This document shows positions 46,319 to 54,946 of a DNA stretch of 64,000 bases, piece after piece. Where the stretch lies: positions 310,001 through 374,000 of the forward strand of contig NZ_FTNI01000001.1 in the NCBI RefSeq assembly GCF_900156315.1, written 5' to 3'. The notes below the pieces were generated by a model that saw only the letters and a list, made by a program, of their open reading frames with translations, did not search any database and was not told the DNA's origin. The DNA is from Microbispora rosea (lineage in GTDB: Bacteria; Actinomycetota; Actinomycetes; Streptosporangiales; Streptosporangiaceae). The translations under genes and the position numbers were made by a program. The first letter of the stretch is position 1, and every line of letters starts with the position of its first letter.

Positions 46319-46432
46319 TCTACATCGTAAAGGCGTCCGACCGGCGCCAGATCTTCGCGGGAGTATGACGGGCAGCGGCTCCCGAGCCGGCCCGGCGGCG
46401 CCCCGCACGGCTCGCCGTGTGCGCGTCGCCGG

Positions 46433-47047
46433 TCAGAGACCGGCCAGCTCGGCGGCGACGTTCTCACGTGCCCGCGGCTCCCACAGGTCCCGGCCCACAG
46501 GGGTGCCGAACAGGCGGGGCTTGCCGAGCAGCTCCCGCAGCACCCCGGCACGTCCGGTCCTGAACGCCTCGTCCGGCACGTGCCGGTACTCCTGCCGTAC
46601 GGCCCTCGTGTACGCCTCGTAGGCGCCGGGCGGCGCCGCGAGGATCGCCAGATCGGCGTCGCACAGGACGGCCGCGTTCATGTCGCCGGGCTCGTAGCCG
46701 TGCCCCGCCGTGAGCCGTACGAGCCGGGCCACCTCGCGCACCCGATCCGCCGGCAGGCCGCAGGCGGGCAGCCTGGCCTGGGCGAGCTGGGCGCTGCGCT
46801 CCTCGTCCCACCCCGGCCGCCCCTCGTAGACGGCGTCGTGGAACCACGCCGCCAGCCGTACGGCGTCGGCGTCCCGGGCCTGGGCGGCGAGCGGCTCGAT
46901 CGCGGCCAGGACCGCCCGCAGGTGGGCCGTGGTGTGGTAGCGCCGGTGCGGCTCGGCCCAGCGGGCCTCCAGCTCGGCGGCGAGCGCCCGCCCGGCCGGC
47001 GAGCCGGTGAGGCAGCCGGGCCGGGGCAGGCTCCGATCGTCGGTCAT
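46433..47047 (-). CDS. HD-domain metal-dependent hydrolase-like protein
   Basis: The 204-residue protein carries HD-superfamily signatures: RRYHTTAHL near residue 36, WFHDAVY near residue 68 with the H-D pair, and DADLAIL near residue 128. Such proteins hydrolyse phosphate esters or nucleotides; the substrate is unknown. A TAGGGT box ends 7 nt before the ATG, consistent with a leaderless transcript. Confidence 0.88.
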   Translation of the reverse strand: MTDDRSLPRPGCLTGSPAGRALAAELEARWAEPHRRYHTTAHLRAVLAAIEPLAAQARDADAVRLAAWFHDAVYEGRPGWDEERSAQLAQARLPACGLPADRVREVARLVRLTAGHGYEPGDMNAAVLCDADLAILAAPPGAYEAYTRAVRQEYRHVPDEAFRTGRAGVLRELLGKPRLFGTPVGRDLWEPRARENVAAELAGL

Positions 47048-47054
47048 GTGCCGA

Positions 47055-47060
47055 ACCCTA
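47055..47060 (-). promoter_or_regulatory. Candidate -10 box, leaderless HD gene
   Basis: On the minus strand TAGGGT is followed by 7 nt and the ATG at 47047, with no ribosome site. Confidence 0.35.
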
Positions 47061-47126
47061 AGCGCCGCCCCGCCGACCTGCTCGTCCGGGCTCGCACCGG
47101 GGGAGGGCGACCGCGGGCCGGCCGGC

Positions 47127-47780
47127 CTATCTGCCGGGACGATCCAGCGCGGTCGCCGGGTCCGCGCCGCCGAGTTCGCTCTGATCGCCGGTGCGTGCCG
47201 CCGAGGCGGGAGTCCCCTGCCACGGCGGCGCCCCGGGCACGTGCACGCCGATCAGCGACAGCGCCCGGGCCACGATGTGGTCCACCACGTCGTCCAGCGA
47301 CTCCGGGGCGGCGTAGAAGGCCGGCATCGGGGGCGCGATGATCGCGCCGATCTCGGTCGCGGTGACCATCGCCCGCAGGTGTCCCAGGTGCAGCGGCGTC
47401 TCACGTACGCACAGCACCAGCCGACGGCGTTCCTTGAGGGTGACGTCGGCGGCCCGCACCAGCAGGTTCTCCGACACCCCCGAGGCGATGGCGCCCAGCG
47501 TCTTGACGCTGCACGGGATCACGATCATCCCGTCCACCGGGTAGGAGCCGGACGCGATGGACGCGCCGATGTCGCGGAAGTTGTGCACCACCTCGGCGTC
47601 GAAGGTCGCGTCCGGCATCTCGTACGCGGCCGTGCGCCGGGCGGCGGGGCTGACGATGAGATGCCGTTCCACCCCCGCCGCGCCGAGCAGCTGGAGTGTC
47701 CGTACGGCCAGGGCCGTCCCGGTCGCGCCGGAGACGCCGACGACGACCCGGCGCGGCGCGCCGGCGATCGGGGTGTTCAT
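47127..47780 (-). CDS. ubiX: UbiX-type flavin prenyltransferase
   Basis: UbiX prenylates FMN to make prFMN, the cofactor of UbiD decarboxylases. The N-terminal VVVGVSGATGTALAVRTLQLL is the flavoprotein Rossmann motif. CSVKTLGAIASGVSENLLVRAADV and L-K-E-R-R-R-L-V-L-C-V-R-E-T-P-L are diagnostic of UbiX/Pad1. The 217 residues include an unconserved ~25-residue tail. ATG 47780 overlaps the permease stop (ATGA). It is the last gene of the ubiD operon, so cofactor supply is coupled to the decarboxylase. Confidence 0.94.
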   Translation of the reverse strand: MNTPIAGAPRRVVVGVSGATGTALAVRTLQLLGAAGVERHLIVSPAARRTAAYEMPDATFDAEVVHNFRDIGASIASGSYPVDGMIVIPCSVKTLGAIASGVSENLLVRAADVTLKERRRLVLCVRETPLHLGHLRAMVTATEIGAIIAPPMPAFYAAPESLDDVVDHIVARALSLIGVHVPGAPPWQGTPASAARTGDQSELGGADPATALDRPGR

Positions 47781-48616
47781 CGCGAGCCTCCCGCGATCGA
47801 CCGGTTCCAGGGGGCCAGCCGCCGCTCGATCAGGCCGATCAGCCCGGTCAGCGCGACCGCGGCGGCCATCAGCACGACGACGGCGGCGAACATCCGGTCC
47901 GGCTGGAAGCTGTGCCCGGCGTCCACGATGACCCCGCCGACCCCGCCGATCGCGGTGAAGAACTCGGCGATCACGATGCCGACCACGGCCTTGCCGATGC
48001 CGATGCGCAGCCCGGTCATGATCGACGGGATGACGGACGGGATCACGATCTGGCTGAGGATGCGCGACTGCGAGGCGCAGAAGACGGTGCCGACCTCGAT
48101 GAGGGTCCGGGGCACGTGCTGCACGCCGTTCCAGGTGTTGATGGCGATGGCGAAGACCGTCATGGTCATGACCATCGCGGCCTTGACCGCGAAGCCCAGA
48201 CCGAACCAGAGCATGAAGACCGGGGTGAGGGCGATCATCGGCATCGCGTAGCCCGCGATGACCAGCCAGCCGATCGCCGCCTCGACGACCCGGAACCGGC
48301 CGATGAGCAGGCCCAGCGGCACCCCGACAACGATGGCCAGCACGTAGCCGGTCAGGAAGGGCTGGGCGCTCTCCCACACCGCCGTGAGCATCGTGCCGTC
48401 CCCGATCATGCTGATCAGCGCCTTGAGGACGGCACTGGGCGGCGCGGCCAGGATCGGGTCGACCTGCCGGGCGGCGAGCTCCCAGATGACCAGCAGGACG
48501 ACCACGCCAGCGGCGGTGACGAGGCGGTCACGGCCGCTGCGGCTCTGGGACCGGATCTTCCTGGACAGCGCGGTCTCGTCGTCGGCGGGCGCCGCCTGGT
48601 CTACCAGAGCGGTCAT
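47777..48616 (-). CDS. NitT/TauT-type ABC transporter permease
   Basis: The 279-residue permease has about six membrane spans and the BPD motif VFCASQSRILSQIVIPSVIPSIMTGLRIGIGKAVVGIV, typical of the SsuC/TauC group. It overlaps the ATPase gene upstream and ubiX downstream by 4 nt each. Given the UbiD/UbiX context it probably imports an aromatic or heteroaromatic carboxylate, an inference. Confidence 0.92.
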   Translation of the reverse strand: MTALVDQAAPADDETALSRKIRSQSRSGRDRLVTAAGVVVLLVIWELAARQVDPILAAPPSAVLKALISMIGDGTMLTAVWESAQPFLTGYVLAIVVGVPLGLLIGRFRVVEAAIGWLVIAGYAMPMIALTPVFMLWFGLGFAVKAAMVMTMTVFAIAINTWNGVQHVPRTLIEVGTVFCASQSRILSQIVIPSVIPSIMTGLRIGIGKAVVGIVIAEFFTAIGGVGGVIVDAGHSFQPDRMFAAVVVLMAAAVALTGLIGLIERRLAPWNRSIAGGSR

Positions 48617-49413
48617 GCGGACACTCCATCCTGCTGCCGGATCTCGCGGCCGTGCACGAGTTGCAGCAGCTCGTGGCGGCGCTGGGCGAACTCCGCGGAG
48701 CCGCGGCGCTCGTCGATGGACGTGGAGCGGCCGAAGGCGGTGTCGAGCACGCCGTGCACCCGGCCGGGATCGGGCACGAGGGTGACCACGCGGTCGGCGA
48801 GCAGCACGGACTCGTCGATGTCGTGGCTGACGAAGATGATGGTCTTGCCGGTCCGCTCGTGGATTTCCAGCAGCTCGGCCTGCATCTTCTCCCTGGTCTG
48901 CGCGTCGAGCGCGGAGAAGGGCTCGTCCATGAGCAGCACGGCGGGGTCGATGGCGAGCGCACGGGCGATGCCGACCCGCTGCCGCATGCCGCCGGACAGC
49001 TCGTGCGGCCGGCGGTTCGCGGCCTGCGTCAGCCCGACCAGCTCGATCGCCCGTTCCGCGGCCGCCCGCCGTTCCGCCTTGGGCAGGCCGCGGGCCTCCA
49101 GGCCGAACTCGACGTTGGCGAGCGCGGTACGCCAGGGCAGCAGCTCCGCGTTCTGGAAGACGATGCCCCGGTTGGGCCCGCAGCCGTGTACCGGCTCGCC
49201 GTCCACCTTCACCGTGCCGGAGGTCGGGTGCTCCAGGCCCATGATGATCCGCAGGAGCGTGGTCTTGCCGCACCCGCTGCGCCCGGTCAGGGCCACGATC
49301 TCCGAGCGGCGCACCTGGAACGTCACGTCCCGCAGCGCGTGCACCTCGCGCCCCTTGTCGTCCGCGAAGACCTTGGACACTCCCTGTACGTCCACCGCCA
49401 GGTCGTCGCTCAT
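48613..49413 (-). CDS. NitT/TauT-type ABC transporter ATP-binding protein
   Basis: The ATPase has Walker A GRSGCGKTT, Q-loop VFQNAELLPW, signature LSGGMRQRVGIARAL and Walker B VLLMDEPFSALD. At 266 residues it is normal for the family. It overlaps the SBP gene and the permease gene by 4 nt each. Confidence 0.94.
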   Translation of the reverse strand: MSDDLAVDVQGVSKVFADDKGREVHALRDVTFQVRRSEIVALTGRSGCGKTTLLRIIMGLEHPTSGTVKVDGEPVHGCGPNRGIVFQNAELLPWRTALANVEFGLEARGLPKAERRAAAERAIELVGLTQAANRRPHELSGGMRQRVGIARALAIDPAVLLMDEPFSALDAQTREKMQAELLEIHERTGKTIIFVSHDIDESVLLADRVVTLVPDPGRVHGVLDTAFGRSTSIDERRGSAEFAQRRHELLQLVHGREIRQQDGVSA

Positions 49414-50450
49414 TGGCTGTCCCCGTAGTAGTTCGACGGGACCTGGCCGAGCTCGCCGACGGCCTTCTGCCGATAGCTGTCGTCCACCAGCGGGTCCACC
49501 GGGATCGCCGTCTTGGTGATGCCGAGCTTCACCTGGAGGTCGGCGAGATAATTGATCTGCTTGACCGGGATCTCGCCGTTCATGGCCAGGTAGCCGCCGT
49601 CGTGGAACTCCTTGTACGCCTCGGAGATCATCGGGTCGTCCGCCGCCACCTTGAGCGTCTTGGCGGCCAGCGCCTGGGCCTCGTCCGGGTGCCCGTCGGC
49701 GTACCGGATGCCCTCGACCAGGCCGGCGATGAGGCCGGTGACCGCGTCGCCCTTCGACTGGAGCACGTCGTCCCTGGTGATCAACGCGTACCTGGGGAAG
49801 TCGGGCACCACGTCCTTGGCCCGGGCGAGCACCTTGACACCGTCCTTGGCGGCCTGCGCGGTGTAGTCCAGCGGCGCGGAGGCGGCCTGCACCTGCCCGG
49901 AGACGACCGCCTTGTAACGGTCGGACGACCCGCCCGAGTTGACGAGCTTCACCGAGGACGGATCGACGGACGACTGGAGCATCATGGCCTTGGCGACGAC
50001 CGCCGGCAGGCCGGTCGGGGTGGAGATGGCGAGCGTGGCGCCGGACAACGCGGACATGGAGGCCAGGTCGCTCTTGCCGTAGATGGCGTAGTTCTGGCCG
50101 GGCATGGTGGACCCGACGAACTTCAGCTTCGCGCCCTTCTGCGCCGCGAGCAGCGCCTCGCTGGGGTTGCCCTGGATCACGTCGACCTGCTTGGCCAGCA
50201 GCGCGGGGAAGGCCTGTGCGGCGCTCTTCAGCTGGACGACCTCGACCTTGACGCCGTGCTTGGCGAAGAAGTCCTTCTCCTGCCCCATCAGCAGATAGCC
50301 GGAGTCGGCGCCGGGCTCGTAGATGCCGTAGGTGATGGTGGCGCCGTCGCCACCATCACTGGCGGCGGTGTCGTCGCCGCCGCACGCGGTGACGCCGAGG
50401 GCCAGGGAGGCGGTCACCGCGACGACCGCGGCCAGGCGAAGCCTGATCAT
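49410..50450 (-). CDS. NitT/TauT-type substrate-binding lipoprotein
   Basis: A lipobox VTAC at about residue 23 marks a lipoprotein. The core (ITYGIYEPGADSGYLLMGQEKDFFAKHGVKVEVVQL) is that of NMT1/SsuA-like binding proteins, which in several bacteria bind aromatic or pyrimidine-like carboxylates as well as taurine and sulfonates. 346 residues. The ATG overlaps the ubiD stop (ATGA). Confidence 0.92.
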   Translation of the reverse strand: MIRLRLAAVVAVTASLALGVTACGGDDTAASDGGDGATITYGIYEPGADSGYLLMGQEKDFFAKHGVKVEVVQLKSAAQAFPALLAKQVDVIQGNPSEALLAAQKGAKLKFVGSTMPGQNYAIYGKSDLASMSALSGATLAISTPTGLPAVVAKAMMLQSSVDPSSVKLVNSGGSSDRYKAVVSGQVQAASAPLDYTAQAAKDGVKVLARAKDVVPDFPRYALITRDDVLQSKGDAVTGLIAGLVEGIRYADGHPDEAQALAAKTLKVAADDPMISEAYKEFHDGGYLAMNGEIPVKQINYLADLQVKLGITKTAIPVDPLVDDSYRQKAVGELGQVPSNYYGDSQ

Positions 50451-51940
50451 TGTGCTTCCTCCGGTTGCTGTGCGTGGGGGGATGGGGAGCCGAGTCCCGC
50501 CAGGACGTCGGCGAACTTGCGCGCGACCTGGTCACGCAGTTCCGGGCTCGCCTCGGCGACGGGCGGGAACTCCTTGAGGCGGTCGTACGGGCGGACGGCC
50601 ATGATGACGGCCCGCGAATTGTGCGTCTGGCCGTGCGGGATGCGCGGGTCGAGCGGCCCGCTCCACGCCCGGCGGATGATCTCGATGTCGTCCACCGGGT
50701 CGCACCGGGTGGACATGGCCCACAGCACGTCGAACATGTCGGTCGGGTCGATGTCCTCGTCCACCACGACGACGAAACGGCCGAGATAGGAGCCGGACTG
50801 GCAGGAGGCCGCGAGCAGCCCGGCCTGCTTGGCGTGGCCGTCGTAGGCCTGCTTGACGGATATGACGTTGAACAGCCGGGCCGCACCCGCCTCGTGGCAC
50901 CACACGCCCTGCACGCCGGACAGTCCGGCCCGCTCGACCTCGTCCCAGATCATCCCCGCCTTCATCACGCACTTGCTGTAGGAGAAGTTGGAAGGGGGCC
51001 TGATGGGGGAGGCGACGGTCACGATGGGGTCGTTGCGGTGGTAGATCCGGCGGATGCGCACCACGGGCTGGTCCGAGCGGCCGCCTGCGTAGTAGCCGGT
51101 GAACTCGCCGAACGGCCCCTCGGGCGCGACCTCGCCCGGATACATCTCGCCCTCGAGCACCAGCTCGGCCCGGGCGGGCATGGGCAGCCCGTGGAGCTCG
51201 GAGGCCACCACCTCGAACGGCCGGCCGCGGTGCCCGCCCGCGTAGTCGTACTCCGACAGGCCGTAACGCAGCTCGTTGCCCGAGGCGAGGAAGAGCAGCG
51301 GGTCGTGACCGCAGGAGATCAGGACCGGGCAGGGCTCGCCGCGGGAGAAGTACTTCTCCCTGATCTGCCTGCCCTGCTTGCCGGGGGACATCCACAGGCC
51401 CACCCGGTCGGGGCCGTGCACCATGACCCGGTAGGTGCCGATGTTGACCCAGCCGTCGTCGGGGTCGCGCATGATGACCAGGTCGTCGGTGCCGATGTAC
51501 CGGCCGCCGTCCCGCTCGTGCAGGAGCGGCGCGACCAGCGCCGTCACGTCCACCTCGTCGTCGCGCAGGACGTTCTCCAGCACCGGGCCGTTGTCCACGG
51601 TGACCGGCGGGATGGGCTCGTGGGTCTTCATCCGGTCCCGGTACGCGCGCACGACGTCGAGCGGATGACCGGGCGTCGGGAGGCCGAGGGTGAGGGCAAG
51701 CCGCTCGGCCGAGTTCGTGGCGCCGGAGAAGGCGCGGTGGCCGGGCTTGGCGCCCACGAGGTCGTCGAACAGGACGGCCGGGCCGCCCTCGCCGCCGCGG
51801 TGCGCGATGAGCTCGATGAGGGTGCCGAGCTCAAGGTGGGGGTCGACACCGCCGAGCCGTACCAGCTGACCGGACCGGTCGATCCGCTCGATCAGCTCGC
51901 GCAGGTCGGCGTGGGGAGCGTCGTAGTCGTTGTAGCTCAC
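50447..51940 (-). CDS. ubiD: UbiD-family (prFMN-dependent) decarboxylase
   Basis: UbiD enzymes reversibly decarboxylate aromatic or unsaturated acids with prenylated FMN made by UbiX. The sequence has the family segments DLRELIERIDRSGQLVRL, YIGTDDLVIMRDPDDGWVNIGTYR, GEVAPEGPFGEFTGYY and VVVVDEDIDPTDMFDVLWA. The start is uncertain: GTG 51940 gives 497 residues (V-S-Y-N-D-Y) after GGGTGG; in-frame upstream codons reach 52060 but lack conservation. Substrate unknown; the context suggests a phenolic, indolic or heteroaromatic acid. A TTCTGTATAGC motif lies at 52085 in its promoter region. Confidence 0.92.
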   Translation of the reverse strand: MSYNDYDAPHADLRELIERIDRSGQLVRLGGVDPHLELGTLIELIAHRGGEGGPAVLFDDLVGAKPGHRAFSGATNSAERLALTLGLPTPGHPLDVVRAYRDRMKTHEPIPPVTVDNGPVLENVLRDDEVDVTALVAPLLHERDGGRYIGTDDLVIMRDPDDGWVNIGTYRVMVHGPDRVGLWMSPGKQGRQIREKYFSRGEPCPVLISCGHDPLLFLASGNELRYGLSEYDYAGGHRGRPFEVVASELHGLPMPARAELVLEGEMYPGEVAPEGPFGEFTGYYAGGRSDQPVVRIRRIYHRNDPIVTVASPIRPPSNFSYSKCVMKAGMIWDEVERAGLSGVQGVWCHEAGAARLFNVISVKQAYDGHAKQAGLLAASCQSGSYLGRFVVVVDEDIDPTDMFDVLWAMSTRCDPVDDIEIIRRAWSGPLDPRIPHGQTHNSRAVIMAVRPYDRLKEFPPVAEASPELRDQVARKFADVLAGLGSPSPHAQQPEEAQ

Positions 51941-52084
51941 CGGCGCCACCCGCGCGAAAGCATGCTGAAGTGACCGTTTTGATGGAGAATCATGACAGGT
52001 ATCCGTCTCATGGCACAGCGTCCGGATCGTTTCGTGCCAGAAGTTACGGTGCGTTTTCACAAAAGGGAATCACGCGGACATAGA

Positions 52085-52099
52085 TTCTGTATAGCGCAA
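52085..52099. promoter_or_regulatory. Candidate IclR-regulator site upstream of ubiD
   Basis: TTCTGTATAGCGCAA shares its first 11 bases with the palindrome at 52884 in front of the IclR gene. Here the second half-site is degraded. It lies between the IclR stop and the ubiD start. Confidence 0.5.
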
Positions 52100-52120
52100 C
52101 AAATCGTGGCGGCCGCGCGG

Positions 52121-52879
52121 TCACAGATCCTGGCTGATGCCCTCGGCCGCGGCGCGCAGCAGGGGGAGCATCGTGTGCAGGTTGCCCTGCGTCATGCGCT
52201 GGTGGGGCAGGCTGACCGCCAGCGCCGCGAGCGCGCGGCCGAGATGGTCGCGTACGCAGACGGCCACCGCGTCCAGCCCGGCGGCGCTCTCCTCGTGATT
52301 CACTCCGTAGCCCAGGTCGCGCACACTGCGCAACTCCGCGCGCAGGGCGTCGGGGTCGGTGATGGTGCGGTCGGTGACCCGGATGAAACCGTCGGGAAAG
52401 AGCGCGAGCACGTCCTCGTCGGGCAGCTCGGCGAGCAGGACCTTGCCGCCCGAGGTGCTGTGCGCGGGCAGCAGCGTGCCGGTGCGTGACGACACGCGCA
52501 GCGGCCGGTCGCCCTCCACGCCGTCGATGAACCGGGCGCCGTTGCCCTCCAGCACGATCAGGTTGATCGTCTCGTGAAGCTCGGCCGCCAGCCACTCCAT
52601 GTGCCGCCTGGCCTTGCGCCGCACGTCGAGCCCGCCCACCGCGGTCAGCCCGATCTCCACCACGACCCGGCCGGCGCGGTAGGCCCTGGTGACCCGGTCC
52701 TGGGCGACGAATCCGCGGTGCGCCAGCGTGAGCAGCAGCCGGTGGGCCGTGGAGCGGGCGACGTCGAGCTCGTCGCTGACGTCGGTGACCCGCACCTCCC
52801 CCCGGTCTCTGATCATGAGCAGGATCTGCAGCGCTTTGTCCACCGAGCCGATGGCGTATGGGGGGAGGGCGTCAGTCAT
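52121..52879 (-). CDS. IclR-family transcriptional regulator
   Basis: The 252-residue protein has an N-terminal winged helix (VDKALQILLMIRDRGEVRVTDVSDELDVARSTAHRLLLTL) and a C-terminal IclR effector domain (LPAHSTSGGKVLLAELPDEDV, GYGVNHEESAAGLDAVAV). IclR members commonly control aromatic-acid catabolism. It lies between the ubiD operon and the divergent FAD monooxygenase, with similar sites in both promoter regions. The ATG follows a TATACA-like box by 7 nt. Confidence 0.94.
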   Translation of the reverse strand: MTDALPPYAIGSVDKALQILLMIRDRGEVRVTDVSDELDVARSTAHRLLLTLAHRGFVAQDRVTRAYRAGRVVVEIGLTAVGGLDVRRKARRHMEWLAAELHETINLIVLEGNGARFIDGVEGDRPLRVSSRTGTLLPAHSTSGGKVLLAELPDEDVLALFPDGFIRVTDRTITDPDALRAELRSVRDLGYGVNHEESAAGLDAVAVCVRDHLGRALAALAVSLPHQRMTQGNLHTMLPLLRAAAEGISQDL

Positions 52880-52883
52880 GGTG

Positions 52884-52898
52884 TTCTGTATAGCAGAA
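52884..52898. promoter_or_regulatory. Candidate IclR operator (perfect palindrome)
   Basis: TTCTG-TATAG-CAGAA is a perfect 5-bp inverted repeat with a 5-nt spacer, just upstream of the IclR ATG and overlapping its likely -10. A related TCTGTATTGGACA is at 52916-52928. Confidence 0.6.
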
Positions 52899-52915
52899 AA
52901 ATCGCGCCAAACCCG

Positions 52916-52928
52916 TCTGTATTGGACA
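52916..52928. promoter_or_regulatory. Second IclR-like site in the divergent region
   Basis: TCTGTATTGGACA repeats the TCTGTAT half-site on the same strand, 32 bp from the palindrome at 52884, about three helical turns. Confidence 0.4.
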
Positions 52929-53100
52929 ACGTGATGGCACCATGTGCTCGGTGCCGGACCAGGCGCCACCCATCGCAGGCCGTCGTCAACCGCCCGCCCC
53001 GCGACCCGGACCGCCTGATGAGCGGACGTACCGGGACGGAGCCGCCGGCACCGGCCATCCCCCGCCTGACGGCCCGACAGCACAGGAGCCAGGAGTCCTC

Positions 53101-54372
53101 ATGCCGCCACGGTCCCCCGATCCCGCAAGCCTCTCGGTCGAGGAAGATGTTTTGATCGTCGGCGCCGGCATCGCCGGCCTGGTGCTCGCGCTCGAACTGC
53201 ACGACGCCGGGATCGGCTGCCGTGTCTACGAGGCCGTGCCCGATCTCGGCGCGCTGGGCGTCGGCATCAATCTGCTGCCTCACTCCACCCGCGTCCTGCA
53301 CCGGCTCGGCCTCGGCGACGCGCTGGCCGAGGCCGGCGTCGTCACCAGGGAATCGGTGTTCTTCAACCGCTTCGGCCAGCTCATCTACCGGGAGCCCTCC
53401 GGCCTGTACGCCGGATACGAGCATCCGCAGTACTCCATCCACCGCGGCGACCTGCAGGCGGTCCTGCTCGCGGCGGTGCGGGAGCGGATCGGCGAGGACG
53501 CCGTGGTGCTCGGCCACCGGTGCGCCGGAGCGGAGCAGGACGAGAACGGCGTGACCGTCCGCTTCACCGGTCCCGGCGGCGACCCGCTGCCCTCCGTACG
53601 GGCCCGGGTGCTGGTCGGCTGCGACGGCATCCACTCGGTGCTGCGCAAACAACTCCACCCGGACGAGGGCACGCCGCGCTACTCGGGCATCAACATGTGG
53701 CGGGGCGTGACCAAGGGCCGTCCGTTCCTGTCTGGAGCCAGCATGGTGCGGGCCGGCTGGATCGACCGGGGCAAGCTCGTCGCCTACCCCATCAGGAACC
53801 TGCCCGACGGCGACCAGCTCATCAACTGGGTCGTCGAGATCCAGACCCCCCGGCACCTGCAACGCGACTGGAACCGGCGCGGCCACCTGGAGGACTTCAT
53901 CGGGCCCTTCGAGGACTGGCACTTCGACTGGCTCGACGTGCCGGCGATGATGCGGGCCTCCGAGACCATCCTGGAATATCCGATGGTCGACCAGGATCCC
54001 CTGGACCACTGGAGCGTGGGCCGGATCACCCTGCTCGGCGACGCCGCCCACCCCATGGTGCCGCGCGGCTCCAACGGCGCCGGCCAGGCGATCCTCGACG
54101 CCCAGGCGCTCCGCAACCACCTGAGCGGCACGCCCGACCCGGTGACCGCGCTGCGCGCGTACGAGGCGGAACGGCTGCCCGCGACCGGGCAGGTCGTGCT
54201 GGCCAACCGGAGCATGCCGCCGGACGTGATCATCCGCGAGGTGTGGCAGCGGACCGGCGACCGGCCGTTCGAGTCCATCGACGACGTGATCAAGGTGGAG
54301 GAGCTGGCCGCGATCTCCCAGCGGTACAAGGAGATCGCGGGCTACTCCGCCGAGGCTCTGCGCGACCGCTGA
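53101..54372 (+). CDS. FAD-dependent aromatic monooxygenase (salicylate/3-hydroxybenzoate hydroxylase-like)
   Basis: This class A flavoprotein monooxygenase has the FAD Rossmann motif VLIVGAGIAGLVLALEL near residue 17, the DG motif VGCDGIHSVL, and the GD motif LLGDAAHPMVPRGSNGAGQA. It resembles PhzS and salicylate hydroxylase-like enzymes, which hydroxylate or oxidatively decarboxylate aromatic acids. ATG 53101 follows AGGAG; upstream in-frame codons are not conserved. 423 residues. Divergent from the IclR gene; it probably acts in the same pathway as UbiD. Confidence 0.92.
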   Translation: MPPRSPDPASLSVEEDVLIVGAGIAGLVLALELHDAGIGCRVYEAVPDLGALGVGINLLPHSTRVLHRLGLGDALAEAGVVTRESVFFNRFGQLIYREPSGLYAGYEHPQYSIHRGDLQAVLLAAVRERIGEDAVVLGHRCAGAEQDENGVTVRFTGPGGDPLPSVRARVLVGCDGIHSVLRKQLHPDEGTPRYSGINMWRGVTKGRPFLSGASMVRAGWIDRGKLVAYPIRNLPDGDQLINWVVEIQTPRHLQRDWNRRGHLEDFIGPFEDWHFDWLDVPAMMRASETILEYPMVDQDPLDHWSVGRITLLGDAAHPMVPRGSNGAGQAILDAQALRNHLSGTPDPVTALRAYEAERLPATGQVVLANRSMPPDVIIREVWQRTGDRPFESIDDVIKVEELAAISQRYKEIAGYSAEALRDR

Positions 54373-54499
54373 GCCGGTCCCTGCTCCGGACGCCGGCCGG
54401 CGCCGCCCGGGGGGCTGCACAGCCGGAAGGCGGCAGTTCCCCCCGCCGGTGGCGACCGGGCAGGGAAAACCGGTGCACCGTACGACGCGGTGCCCGATT

Positions 54500-54517
54500 G
54501 TTCGACTACTATCGAAC
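54500..54517. promoter_or_regulatory. Candidate ArsR-family operator over the -10 box
   Basis: GTTCGA and TCGAAC flank 6 nt and enclose the TACTAT -10 (54507-54512) of the arsR-like gene. The ATG follows the -10 by 6 nt, so the operator, promoter and start are compressed into about 20 nt; autoregulation is likely. Confidence 0.6.
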
Positions 54518-54518
54518 C

Positions 54519-54839
54519 ATGCCTGGAGCCAGGGACCTCCCGCACCCCGACGCCGCGAGCCTCGTGCTGACCGACGTGCTGTTCGCGCTCAGCGACCCCT
54601 CGCGGCTGGCGCTCGTACGGCGGCTCGCGCAGGGCCCGCTGGAGGTGGCCGCGTGCCAGCCCACCGGGGGAGAGGTGCCGAAGTCGACGCTGTCGCACCA
54701 CCTGAAGACCCTCCGCGAGGCCGGTGTCGTCCGCAACGTCCCGGAGGGCCGGCAGCGATACGTGAGCCTGCGGAGAGAAGACCTGGACGACCGCTTCCCC
54801 GGGCTGCTGGACGCCGTGCTCGGCACCGCTGCGGAGTAG
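54519..54839 (+). CDS. ArsR-family winged-helix repressor
   Basis: The 106-residue protein has the ArsR winged helix (VLTDVLFALSDPSRLALVRRLAQGPLEVAAC and VPKSTLSHHLKTLREAGVVRNVPEGRQRYVSLR). Only one cysteine (in V-A-A-C) is present, so classical multi-cysteine metal sensing is unlikely. The transcript appears leaderless. No obvious target lies next to it; the following genes have their own promoter. Confidence 0.9.
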   Translation: MPGARDLPHPDAASLVLTDVLFALSDPSRLALVRRLAQGPLEVAACQPTGGEVPKSTLSHHLKTLREAGVVRNVPEGRQRYVSLRREDLDDRFPGLLDAVLGTAAE

Positions 54840-54934
54840 GACCCGCACGGATCTGTGCGATCGTGGCGACGCGACCCCGTCTGACCCGTCCGGCTTTGGT
54901 GGATTCGGCCAGAGCCTCGCGGGACGCCGCCACG

Positions 54935-54940
54935 TAGCCT
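54935..54940 (+). promoter_or_regulatory. Candidate -10 box, leaderless MoxR gene
   Basis: TAGCCT ends 6 nt before the GTG at 54947, with no ribosome site. Confidence 0.35.
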
Positions 54941-54946
54941 GTCCCT

